From: Pacificimonas sp963710205
GTDB lineage: Bacteria > Pseudomonadota > Alphaproteobacteria > Sphingomonadales > Sphingomonadaceae
Assembly: GCA_963710205.1 (NCBI GenBank)
Contig: CAVPZG010000006.1
Coordinates: 124,001 to 188,000, forward strand
Length of the DNA stretch: 64,000 bases
Direction of reading: 5' to 3'
In this document: one piece after another, positions 8,735 to 16,108 of the stretch
Layout: each line of letters starts with the position of its first letter
How positions within the stretch are numbered: the stretch's first letter is position 1
Made by a program: the position numbers and the translations under genes
Notes under the pieces: generated by a model
The model's input: the letters and a program-made list of their open reading frames with translations, nothing else
Database searches by the model: none
What the model was told of the DNA's origin: nothing

Positions 8735-9952
8735 TCATGGCAGGGTCAGCGCGCCGCTGCCGCGCAGGGCGGCAATTTCATCTGCCGACAATCCCGCCTC
8801 TGCCAGCACGTCCGCACCATGCGCACCCAGCCTTGGACCGGGGTCGCCCACCGCGCCGGGTGTTTCCGAAAAGCGGGTCGGCAGCCCCGACATCCTCACC
8901 CGGCCATCCGGCGTGTCGCGCTCCTGCCAGTAACCGACATCGCGCATGTGCGGATCGTCCAAAAGGTCGTCGAGGCTGTTGACCGGCCCGGCGGGCAGCT
9001 GCGCCTCCTCGAAGATGTCAAGCCACGCCGCCGTCGTCCGTCCTTTCAGTGTCTCCGCCAGATGGCCGAGAACTTCGCCGATATGCTCGGTGCGCGTTCG
9101 AAGACTGCGGAAGATGGGCTTTTCCGACCAGCCCGGATTGCCGATGGCCGTGAAGAAATTGCGCCATTGCCGGTCCGTATAGATCATGACCGCGATGTGG
9201 CCGTCGCTGGTTGCATAGGGGCGGCGCTCCGGCGACAGCACGCGGCCATAACCCGTCGGACCGAGCGGCGGATCGAACATCGCGCCCATCAGATGCTCGA
9301 CGCAGACAAAGCTGGTCAGCGTTTCGAACATGGGTATCTCGACCTCCTGGCCGCTGCCGGTCTTCTCGCGCGCGAATAGCGCCGCCATGACGGCATAGGC
9401 ACCGGTCAGGCCGGAGACCTTGTCAGCGACGATGTTGGCGAGATACTGCGGCGGCCCGCCCGACTGCCGCCCTTGTAGATCCACAATACCCGAACGCGCC
9501 TGGACGATATCGTCATAGGCGGGCTGTTCGGCGTAGCGGCCACCCCGGCCATAGCCCCACATATTGGTGTATATGATGCGCGGGTTGACGGCCCGGAGCG
9601 CGGCATAGTCGAGACCGAGCCGCCGGATCGCGCCGCCCCGCATGGAATGGATGAAGATGTCCGCCGTCCGGCACAGCCTGAGCAGCGCATCGCGTGCGTC
9701 TGTGTTCTTGAGGTCAAGCGAGAGACTGCGTTTGCCGCGATTGAGGTTCATGAACATCGCGCCGCGATCCTCCTCCGGACCCGGAGGGAGGTGCCGGGTG
9801 GTGTCGCCGGCCGGCCCCTCAACCTTGATCACGTCCGCGCCGAGGTCGGCGAATATCTGCGTCGCATAGGGGCCCATCATCACGCTCGTCAGGTCGATGA
9901 CGCGGACACCGGCCAGAGGCCCCTGTCCCTTTCCGGGGTGGTTTTCGCTCAT
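8735..9952 (-). CDS. CaiB/BaiF (class III) CoA-transferase
   Basis: A 405-residue class III CoA-transferase that moves CoA between carboxylic acids. The N-terminal motif LAGVRVIDLTSVMMGPYATQ and the following DLGADVIKVEGP are typical of the family. NPRIIYTNMWGYG and YDDIVQARSGI come from the central region that carries the catalytic Asp. The substrate cannot be told; family members act on carnitine, formate/oxalate, bile acids or alpha-methylacyl-CoAs. A good Shine-Dalgarno (AGGAG, 5 nt) precedes the ATG. It is the first gene of the minus-strand run to the EamA transporter and is divergent from the acylase gene, with 50 bases between the starts. Confidence 0.9.
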   Translation of the reverse strand: MSENHPGKGQGPLAGVRVIDLTSVMMGPYATQIFADLGADVIKVEGPAGDTTRHLPPGPEEDRGAMFMNLNRGKRSLSLDLKNTDARDALLRLCRTADIFIHSMRGGAIRRLGLDYAALRAVNPRIIYTNMWGYGRGGRYAEQPAYDDIVQARSGIVDLQGRQSGGPPQYLANIVADKVSGLTGAYAVMAALFAREKTGSGQEVEIPMFETLTSFVCVEHLMGAMFDPPLGPTGYGRVLSPERRPYATSDGHIAVMIYTDRQWRNFFTAIGNPGWSEKPIFRSLRTRTEHIGEVLGHLAETLKGRTTAAWLDIFEEAQLPAGPVNSLDDLLDDPHMRDVGYWQERDTPDGRVRMSGLPTRFSETPGAVGDPGPRLGAHGADVLAEAGLSADEIAALRGSGALTLP

Positions 9953-10002
9953 GCCTGCTCCTATCGCTCCGCCGAAGGCAGGCCAAGACGGGGATTAGGG
10001 GC

Positions 10003-12408
10003 ATGGGCAAGGTTTTCGGCACGATACTGGGTCTGGCCGCGTCGATCGTCGCGGTCCTGCTGCTGTTCGTGCTGGTGCAGTATCTGCGCGCGATCGCTGC
10101 CGAGCCCGACTATGCGGCGCGCGACGTCGTTCCCGCCCTGGCCGGTGACGTCCGTATCCTGCGGGACGAAAATGGCGTGCCGCATATTTTTGGAGATAGC
10201 GACCTCGATGTCTATCGCGGTCTTGGCTATGCCCATGCGCGCGACCGGCTGTGGCAGATGGACCTGCAAAGGCGCGCGACACAGGGGCGGATCGCGGAGC
10301 TGCTGGGCGCACCCGCGCTCGACGGGGACAAGCGGGCGCGTGCGCTTGGCTTTCCCGACAATGTCAGGCGGAGCTGGGCGGCCATGCCACCCGAAGCGAA
10401 AGCCGTCATCATGGCCTATTCGGACGGCGTGAATGCCTATCTGGCTTCGGAACATTTCGTCCTGCCCGCCGAATATCGCCTGATTCTGGCGGAACCGGAA
10501 GCGTGGCAACCGACAGACAGCCTGTTCGTCTTCAAGAACCTGTGGCTGACCCTGTCGAACAATGCCTTCACCGAAGCGCAGCGGATGGTGCTGACGGCGG
10601 AACGGGGCGCGGAGTTCGCGGCGGCCTATGCGGCGCCCGCCTATCCCGCCGACGGGGATATCGCGCTCGACTGGGCGGACGTGGCGGCGGCGACAGGGCT
10701 TGAGGCGCGGCAGACACCTGCGGATGACGTCGAAGCCCGCCCCCTCATCGAGACGGAGCGGGGCGGCTCCAACAACTGGGTGCTTGGGCCGTCCATGACC
10801 AGGACAGGTTCCGCGCTGCTCGCCAATGACCCGCATCTGGCGCTCACCATGCCGTCCATCTGGTATCTGGCGCATCTTGAGCTGAAGGCGGGACCGCTGG
10901 TTGGCCTGACGATGCCAGGGACGCCGACCTTCAAGATGGGACGCACGGGCGGCATCGCCTGGGGGCTGACCAACAATCCGAACGACGTCTGGGATCTGGT
11001 CATCGAAACGGTCGATCCTGCGAATGCGGAAAACTACCTGACACCCGAAGGCAGCGCGCCCTTCGAAACGCGCGAGGAGTGTTTCACCGTCCGTTTCGGC
11101 GATGAGGAATGCATCACGATGCGGCGCACGGCGCATGGGCCGGTCGTGCCCGCCGCCCTGATGTCGAAGGACCTGAATTTCGATGAGGACAAGCGCGTGA
11201 TCGTGTCCATGTGGACGGCTGAGCGCGAGCCCGACCTGTCGCTGGCCGCGCTTCTGAAACTGAACAGCGCGCAGGATGCGGATGCCGCAACGGATGGTAT
11301 CGACGACATCAGCGGCCCCATCCAGAATGTCGTCTATGCCGATACGGCCGGACAGATCGGCTATATTTCGCCCGGATATATTCCCGTCCGGCCGCGGGAT
11401 CATCCGACCGGCGGACGCAGCGCGGCGGACGGGCGCAACCCCGCCGTGCGCTGGACGGGCTATATTCCTCCCCAGCATCAGCCGCAGGTCAGGAATCCGG
11501 CATCGGGCTATGTCGTCACGGCCAACGCGCGCATCATGCCGGACGAATATCCCTATTATCTCGGCGACAGCTTCGCGCCCGATTCCCGCCAGCGGCGCAT
11601 TCGTGACCTGGTGACGGCGCGCCGCGATCACGACATGGCATCGATGGCGGCGATCCAGATGGACCTGGGCTCGCCCGCTGCGGTGCGGCTGCTGCCCGTA
11701 TTGCTGACGGCGAGGCCAGAGAATGCGGACAGCCGTGCGGCGCTTGCGCTTTTGAAGGGCTGGAACGGCAGCTGGACCGACGGGCCAGCGCCGCTGATCT
11801 ATGAGACATGGCTGTGGGAACTGACGAAAGATCTGTTCGCCGACGAGTTCGAGAATGCGGACAAACGCCTGACCCGCGCCGATCCGAACCGGCTGTTGCC
11901 TGCGCTCACCGATCCCGAAGGCGTGCTTTGCGATGATCGGGGTACAAGAGCCCGCGAAAGCTGTGCGCGCCAGCTATCGTCGTCACTGACCGCGACGGCC
12001 GCCACTTTGAAAGCCGCTTATGGTCCGGCTGAAAACTGGCGCTGGTCGGACGCGTTTTCCGAAGACCATCCGCATCTCGGCCTCGGCGCGGTTCCGCTCA
12101 TCGGTGACTGGCTGAGCCGCAGTCCGAAACGGGCCGCCGGTCCCGATGCGCCCAATGTCGCGCATCCAAAGGCACTGGGAGCGGGAAAATTCGGCGGCAA
12201 TGGCGGCGCGGCATCCATGCGAATGATCGTCGATCTTGGCGATCTGGAGCGCACCAGGTTCGTCACATCTTCCGGACAAAGCGGATTTTTCGGTAGCCCG
12301 CATTATGACGACCTGCAAAAGCTGTGGGCGACAGGCGGCTACATCGAGATCCCGACCGTCCCTGAACGGCTGAAGGGCGCACAGGAAACCCGGCTGTCGC
12401 CAGGCTGA
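10003..12408 (+). CDS. Penicillin acylase family protein (Ntn hydrolase)
   Basis: An 801-residue precursor of the penicillin G acylase/acyl-homoserine-lactone acylase family, which cleaves amide bonds in N-acyl compounds after self-processing into two chains. An N-terminal hydrophobic segment (GLAASIVAVLLLFVLVQYL) serves as a signal or anchor and places it in the periplasm. The A-chain motif GYAHARDRLWQMD is near residue 75. The B-chain nucleophile is Ser256 in GGSNNWVLGPS, followed by LLANDPHL. Substrates in the family range from beta-lactams to AHL quorum signals, so the role is open. A perfect 13-bp inverted repeat spans its stop codon. Confidence 0.9.
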   Translation: MGKVFGTILGLAASIVAVLLLFVLVQYLRAIAAEPDYAARDVVPALAGDVRILRDENGVPHIFGDSDLDVYRGLGYAHARDRLWQMDLQRRATQGRIAELLGAPALDGDKRARALGFPDNVRRSWAAMPPEAKAVIMAYSDGVNAYLASEHFVLPAEYRLILAEPEAWQPTDSLFVFKNLWLTLSNNAFTEAQRMVLTAERGAEFAAAYAAPAYPADGDIALDWADVAAATGLEARQTPADDVEARPLIETERGGSNNWVLGPSMTRTGSALLANDPHLALTMPSIWYLAHLELKAGPLVGLTMPGTPTFKMGRTGGIAWGLTNNPNDVWDLVIETVDPANAENYLTPEGSAPFETREECFTVRFGDEECITMRRTAHGPVVPAALMSKDLNFDEDKRVIVSMWTAEREPDLSLAALLKLNSAQDADAATDGIDDISGPIQNVVYADTAGQIGYISPGYIPVRPRDHPTGGRSAADGRNPAVRWTGYIPPQHQPQVRNPASGYVVTANARIMPDEYPYYLGDSFAPDSRQRRIRDLVTARRDHDMASMAAIQMDLGSPAAVRLLPVLLTARPENADSRAALALLKGWNGSWTDGPAPLIYETWLWELTKDLFADEFENADKRLTRADPNRLLPALTDPEGVLCDDRGTRARESCARQLSSSLTATAATLKAAYGPAENWRWSDAFSEDHPHLGLGAVPLIGDWLSRSPKRAAGPDAPNVAHPKALGAGKFGGNGGAASMRMIVDLGDLERTRFVTSSGQSGFFGSPHYDDLQKLWATGGYIEIPTVPERLKGAQETRLSPG

Positions 12409-12422
12409 TGGCGACAGCCGGG
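12389..12422. other. 13-bp perfect stem-loop over the acylase stop codon
   Basis: CCCGGCTGTCGCC (12389-12401) and GGCGACAGCCGGG (12410-12422) are perfect reverse complements with an 8-base loop containing most of the TGA stop. No T-run follows directly, so this is not a standard intrinsic terminator. It may act as a 3'-end stabiliser or a Rho-associated structure. Confidence 0.7.
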
Positions 12423-12555
12423 CTGTCGGCGTTCTTTACACTTTGGTTTTTGCGCGGGCCTTGAATATCGGCAAGGCCATGGAATCATTATGCTGGCACA
12501 TTAGTTGCTTGGTTAACGCGCAGGTGGGGGAACCATGAGTTCCGAGGAGTAAATC

Positions 12556-13140
12556 ATGCTTACGAAAACAATGACCGCGGTTGGCGCAGCGCTCGCCATG
12601 ACGGCAATTCCCGCCAGTGCGGAAATCCTGAACTACACATCTTCCCTGGATGGCCTGCAGGAAGTGCCATCAGTGACCACCGACGCCGCGGGAACCGCGA
12701 CGCTTAGTGTCGACACAGAGACGGAAACGCTCGACTTTTCCCTGACCGTGATTGGACTGACGCTGGAGCAGCTGAGCGACGGCCTGGTCGCAGCCCCGGT
12801 TGGCCCCATTCACTTCCATGACGCACCGCGCGGGGCGAACGGGCCGATCGTGATTCCGTTTCCGTTCGCGACAGGTTATGCCGCGACTGCCGATGGCTTC
12901 ACGCTGACTGTCAGCAATTACGCCTATGCCGATGCCATTGCGCTTTCAGGAGCAACGGACAGCTTCGCCGAGTTTGTCGCCGGGCTGAACGCGGAATCCT
13001 ATTATATCAACGTCCACAGCGACACGAACGGCGGCGGTGAAATCCGCGGCCAGCTGGTACCGGTACCGGCGCCTGCCGCGCTCGGTCTGCTTGGTCTTGG
13101 CCTTGCCGGACTTGGTGTCATGCGCAGCCGCAAAAAATAA
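12556..13140 (+). CDS. CHRD domain protein with PEP-CTERM-like anchor
   Basis: A 194-residue exported protein with a signal peptide (about residues 1-22, ending PASAEI). The CHRD domain spans roughly residues 25-165: LDGLQEVPSVTTDAAGTA at the start, then HFHDAPRG, and the closing YINVHSDTNGGGEIRGQL. CHRD domains, first described in chordin, have no known biochemical function. The C-terminus has VPAPAALGLLGLGLAGL followed by RSRKK, a PEP-CTERM-like sorting tail for exosortase. The motif reads VPAP rather than VPEP. AGGAG precedes the ATG at a good distance, and a bidirectional terminator follows. Confidence 0.85.
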   Translation: MLTKTMTAVGAALAMTAIPASAEILNYTSSLDGLQEVPSVTTDAAGTATLSVDTETETLDFSLTVIGLTLEQLSDGLVAAPVGPIHFHDAPRGANGPIVIPFPFATGYAATADGFTLTVSNYAYADAIALSGATDSFAEFVAGLNAESYYINVHSDTNGGGEIRGQLVPVPAPAALGLLGLGLAGLGVMRSRKK

Positions 13141-13161
13141 GGGGGCACTCCCTAGCGGAGT

Positions 13162-13207
13162 GAAAGAAAAAGGGCTGGCCGATCCGCGTTCGGCCAGCCC
13201 TTTTTTG
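13162..13207. terminator. Bidirectional Rho-independent terminator
   Basis: An 11-bp perfect stem GGGCTGGCCGA / TCGGCCAGCCC (13172-13182 and 13190-13200) is followed by TTTTTT on the plus strand and preceded by an A-rich run on the plus strand, which is a U-run for the minus strand. It can end both the CHRD gene and the convergent infC gene. Confidence 0.9.
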
Positions 13208-13228
13208 TAACCAGTCCATGCCTGCGGA

Positions 13229-13795
13229 TCAGGCCTGACCTTTGGCCTTTGGCGAAATGACCATCAGCATCTGGCGGCCTTCCAGGCGGGGATAGGCTTC
13301 GACCTTCGCGGTTTCGGTTGTGTCGTCCTGAACGCGCTTCAGAAGCTCCATCCCGAGTTCCTGATGCGCCATTTCACGGCCGCGGAAACGCAGGGTGATT
13401 TTCACCTTGTCGCCGTCCTCGATGAACTCGTACACCTTCTTCATCTTGACCATATAATCATGGTCGTCGATGTTCGGGCGCATCTTTATCTCTTTGATTT
13501 CCTGACGCTTCTGCTTCTTTTTGGCAGCATTGGCCTTTTTCTGCGCCTCGAACTTGAACTTGCCGACGTCCAGGAATTTCGCGACGGGCGGATCGGCATT
13601 CGGGCTGACGACGACCAGGTCGAGTCCGGCTTCCTTCGCCTGTGAAATCGCTTCCTTCGTATAGAGCACGCCCAGATTTTCGCCGTCATCGTCGATGACC
13701 CGGACCTTCGGTTCCTGAATGAACTCGTTGTAGCGTGGTCCCTGGAAAGGCGGCGGGGTCGGACCTCGCCGGGTCGTAAGAGGCGGTCGGATAAT
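13229..13795 (-). CDS. infC: Translation initiation factor IF-3, apparent AUU/AUC start
   Basis: IF-3 binds the 30S subunit, keeps 50S away and proofreads the start codon. The reading frame, extended upstream, gives the normal IF-3 N-domain (GPRYNEFIQEPKVRVIDDD) and the linker and C-domain (NAAKKKQKRQEIKEIKMRP). The frame has no ATG, GTG or TTG before an internal GTG at 13669, which would remove the N-domain core. A clear Shine-Dalgarno AGGAG (13801-13805) stands 5 nt before ATT (13795-13793) and 8 nt before ATC (13792-13790). I take ATT as the start, giving 188 residues; the ATC gives 187. In E. coli infC the AUU start is the basis of autoregulation. The gene stands alone and is convergent with the CHRD gene. 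Confidence 0.9.
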   Translation of the reverse strand: MIRPPLTTRRGPTPPPFQGPRYNEFIQEPKVRVIDDDGENLGVLYTKEAISQAKEAGLDLVVVSPNADPPVAKFLDVGKFKFEAQKKANAAKKKQKRQEIKEIKMRPNIDDHDYMVKMKKVYEFIEDGDKVKITLRFRGREMAHQELGMELLKRVQDDTTETAKVEAYPRLEGRQMLMVISPKAKGQA

Positions 13796-13805
13796 CTGGT
13801 CTCCT
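13793..13805 (-). promoter_or_regulatory. infC ribosome-binding site and non-canonical start
   Basis: On the minus strand the sequence reads AGGAG-ACCAG-ATT-ATC. The purine-rich site is the only good Shine-Dalgarno in the frame upstream of the conserved IF-3 domain, and it points at ATT or ATC. An in-frame TAA stop lies at 13817-13819. Confidence 0.75.
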
Positions 13806-13914
13806 GATCGTTCAAATTATGGATTCGTGACCTTCAATCTAAGGGCTGTCCGCGCGTAATGCCAGAGGCCGCGCGTGGTTGACGTTCGCCTGTCCAAACC
13901 GCACATCGCCTGAC

Positions 13915-14331
13915 ATGACCAATTCTTCCAAATTCACCCGTCTGGCCGAAGACTGGGACATCCTGGAGCCTGACGACCGCTACCGTTTGCTGATCGACCT
14001 TGGCCGCGACCTCGAACCCATGCCGGACGCGCTGAAGACCGACGCGACAAAAGTGCGTGGCTGCAGTGCCAGCGTCTGGGTCTATCCCGTCAAGGCGGAA
14101 GCGGAGGGTCTGCATTTCCTGGCGGACAGCGATGCATCGATCACAAAGGGGATCGTCGCGCTGATCCTGACGCTGGTGCAGGACCGCAGTGCCGAAGACG
14201 TGCTCGCCCTCGATATTGCCGGTGAACTCGCGCCCTTCAATCTGTCGGCCCAGCTTAGCAGCAACCGCACGCAGGGCATTCCGAACATGATCGCCTTGAT
14301 CCGCGAAACGGCGCAAAGGCTGGCGGCGTGA
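13915..14331 (+). CDS. sufE: SufE family protein (cysteine desulfurase acceptor)
   Basis: A 138-residue SufE-fold protein. SufE takes persulfide sulfur from the desulfurase SufS and delivers it to the SufBCD scaffold during Fe-S cluster assembly. The acceptor Cys50 lies in KVRGCSASVWV, matching position 51 of E. coli SufE. The C-terminal part (NRTQGIPNMIALIRETAQRL) is also typical. I start at the ATG at 13915; the upstream TTG at 13879 adds residues not found in the family. No other suf gene is nearby. The stop overlaps the following thioesterase gene, so the two are coupled. Confidence 0.9.
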   Translation: MTNSSKFTRLAEDWDILEPDDRYRLLIDLGRDLEPMPDALKTDATKVRGCSASVWVYPVKAEAEGLHFLADSDASITKGIVALILTLVQDRSAEDVLALDIAGELAPFNLSAQLSSNRTQGIPNMIALIRETAQRLAA

Positions 14332-14774
14332 AGGACATGGTGATGAAACCGGTCATCGACCAGTTCATGAAACACATCCCGCACATGCGCGCGCTCGGCA
14401 TTCATTATTCCGGCGTTGGCCGCGACTGGGCGGAGCTTGCGCTGCCCTGGTCCGAGGCGCTGGTGGCCTATCCTGGAGACGATGGGGAAAAGGGCGTGAT
14501 CGCCTCTGGCGCGGTGTTCACGCTGATGGATTCCGTTGGCGGGTTTTCCGTTCAGGCGGCGCGGAAGCGGCCCACCGGGATCGCCACCGTCGATCTGCGC
14601 CTCGACTATCTGCGTCCCGCGAAACCGGGAGAGACGGTCTTTGGCTATTCGAAAGTGCACAAGCTGACGCGCAGCATCGCCTTCGTGCGCGGCTATGCCC
14701 ATGACGGCAACCGCGACGATGCGGTCGCGCTGATGTCAGGCTGCTTCATGATTACCGCAGGCGCGACGTCATGA
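14328..14774 (+). CDS. PaaI family hotdog thioesterase
   Basis: A 148-residue hotdog-fold protein of the PaaI/YdiI type, which hydrolyses acyl-CoA thioesters. The motif GVIASGAVFTLMDSVGG corresponds to the family's HGG-x-x-x-x-x-x-D region, with Ser-Gly in place of His-Gly-Gly. TATVDLRLDYLRPA-like sequence (ATVDLRLDYLRPA) forms the second strand pair. The GTG start at 14328 overlaps the sufE stop; ATG codons at 14337 and 14343 are alternatives, the latter with a better-spaced AAGGA. It overlaps the next thioesterase by 4 bases; the two probably arose by duplication and may act as a pair. Confidence 0.82.
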   Translation: MKDMVMKPVIDQFMKHIPHMRALGIHYSGVGRDWAELALPWSEALVAYPGDDGEKGVIASGAVFTLMDSVGGFSVQAARKRPTGIATVDLRLDYLRPAKPGETVFGYSKVHKLTRSIAFVRGYAHDGNRDDAVALMSGCFMITAGATS

Positions 14775-15205
14775 GTTTCGCAGGGCTGGCACAGACCCTG
14801 AAATCGGGCGAGGGCGCGATCGTCGGGCTGCCCTATGCGGAGATGCTGGGCCTGCGGTTTCGGACGACGGGTGAAAACGTCGTCCTGACCATGCCCTATG
14901 CAAAGGACCTGATCGGCAGTCCGCAGCCACCGCGCCTGCATGGCGGGACGGTCGCCGGCCTGATGGAGATTGCCAGCATCGCGCAGCTTTTGCATGCGCT
15001 TCGTGAGGAAGACACCGTTCCCGCCGTCAAACCCATCGACGTCACGGTCGATTATCTGCGCGCGGGGCAGCCACTCGATACAAAGGCCCGTGCCGTGATC
15101 GTGCGCATGGGGCGCCGCATCGCCAATGTTCGTGTGGAGGCCTGGCAGGACGACGAGGCAAAACCCATCGCCGGCGCGCGCATGAACGTCATGCTGGTCC
15201 GATAA
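14771..15205 (+). CDS. PaaI family hotdog thioesterase
   Basis: A second hotdog-fold thioesterase of 144 residues. It keeps the family motif LHGGTVAGLMEIAS (HGG intact, followed by an acidic residue), and PIDVTVDYLRAGQPLDTKA forms the hydrophobic central helix and strand region. Its ATG lies inside the stop of the preceding thioesterase gene (ATGA overlap), so translation is coupled. The partner lacks the HGG motif, which suggests that the two subunits may differ in role; this is inference. The substrate is not evident. The gene converges on a Crp/Fnr regulator gene 10 bases downstream. Confidence 0.85.
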   Translation: MSFAGLAQTLKSGEGAIVGLPYAEMLGLRFRTTGENVVLTMPYAKDLIGSPQPPRLHGGTVAGLMEIASIAQLLHALREEDTVPAVKPIDVTVDYLRAGQPLDTKARAVIVRMGRRIANVRVEAWQDDEAKPIAGARMNVMLVR

Positions 15206-15215
15206 GGCGCCAGGT

Positions 15216-15959
15216 TCAGACGGGAGGGAACCAGCTCGTGTCGATGCGGTAATGGCGGTCATTGAAGCTGCTGAGCGTTTTCAACTTCTCTTCGTCGAGC
15301 AGGGTGAGCATGTTGCCATCCATGCGAATAAGCCCGGCATCGCCCATCTGCTTGAGCGTCCGGTTCACATGAATGCCGGTCAGGCCGATCATGTCGCCAA
15401 GCAGTTCCTGGCTCATTTCGATTTTCAGGCTGCTGCCGATGGGGTTGTCACCGATACGCAGCCGTCCGAACATCTGCAGGAACAGGTGGGCGAGACGCCC
15501 CTCCGCGTCCATGCGCGCGATGCTGCGCAACCGGTCGTCCTGCGCAACCTGCTCCAGCGCCTCCATCGAGTAGAGAAGAGCGGTCAGCCGCGGCGATTTC
15601 AGGAACACCTCCTGCAGCCCTTCCTTGCGAAAGGGGCATAGAATACCCGCCGACGCCGCCGCGATATCGTAGGTCGCGTGCTCGCAGACCACCTCATGCG
15701 TGCCAATCAGATCGCCTGGAAAATAAAGGCGATGCACCTGCCGCTTGCCGCTGGCCAGCATCGTGTAGCCATAGAACCAGCCGCTTTTGACGACGAACAG
15801 ATTTTCGATAAAGTCATTCTCTTTGCGAACGACCGCGCGTTTCGCATATTCCCGCTGCTCGCTTTCGAAAGCGACGAGCAATTTGCCATCCGCAGGCGAC
15901 AGCTCCACGAAATGCGCAAGTTTGCTGACCAGACAGCTTTTGGTGACACTTCCCGACAT
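15216..15959 (-). CDS. Crp/Fnr family transcriptional regulator (copy 1)
   Basis: A 247-residue regulator with an N-terminal cyclic-nucleotide-binding-like beta-roll (about residues 25-130, with FVVKSGWFYGY and LYFPGDLIG) and a C-terminal winged helix-turn-helix (about 165-225, EMSQELLGDMIGLTGIHVNRTL). There is no N-terminal cysteine cluster as in oxygen-sensing Fnr, so the signal is unknown. It is a paralogue of the regulator at 21883-22620, sharing the SMEALEQVAQDDRLRSIAR-like helix and the SSFNDRHYRI tail. It is divergent from the S8 protease gene, and a nested dyad lies between them, which suggests that it regulates itself and the protease. Confidence 0.9.
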   Translation of the reverse strand: MSGSVTKSCLVSKLAHFVELSPADGKLLVAFESEQREYAKRAVVRKENDFIENLFVVKSGWFYGYTMLASGKRQVHRLYFPGDLIGTHEVVCEHATYDIAAASAGILCPFRKEGLQEVFLKSPRLTALLYSMEALEQVAQDDRLRSIARMDAEGRLAHLFLQMFGRLRIGDNPIGSSLKIEMSQELLGDMIGLTGIHVNRTLKQMGDAGLIRMDGNMLTLLDEEKLKTLSSFNDRHYRIDTSWFPPV

Positions 15960-16013
15960 CTCGAAACCCCTTCGGTCCTAAGAACGGATGGCGGGGCGCG
16001 ATGGTTTCGCGGC

Positions 16014-16043
16014 GTTAACCAAATTTCGTAAATTGCCGTTAAC
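16014..16043. promoter_or_regulatory. Nested dyad, putative operator between the regulator and S8 protease genes
   Basis: Two palindromic GTTAAC hexamers (16014-16019 and 16038-16043) flank a perfect inner dyad, AATTT-CGT-AAATT (16022-16034), nearly symmetrically. Such an AT-rich symmetric block is rare in this GC-rich sequence. It lies in the 149-base divergent region and could be bound by the Crp/Fnr protein. GTTAAC also resembles half-sites of the cell-cycle regulator CtrA, an alternative reading. Confidence 0.5.
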
Positions 16044-16108
16044 TCGTTTCGGGGAGATACCATTCCCACAGGGGCCGACTTGTACGAACATCCAAGAAGG
16101 GATGAACA

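Noticed and set aside
9961..11631. Minus-strand frame of 556 codons opposite the acylase gene
   Set aside because: Antisense artefact; the acylase has an intact Ser nucleophile and family motifs.
13229..13669. infC with internal GTG start (146 residues)
   Set aside because: It would remove the conserved N-domain that is clearly encoded upstream in the same frame and leave the strong AGGAG unused.
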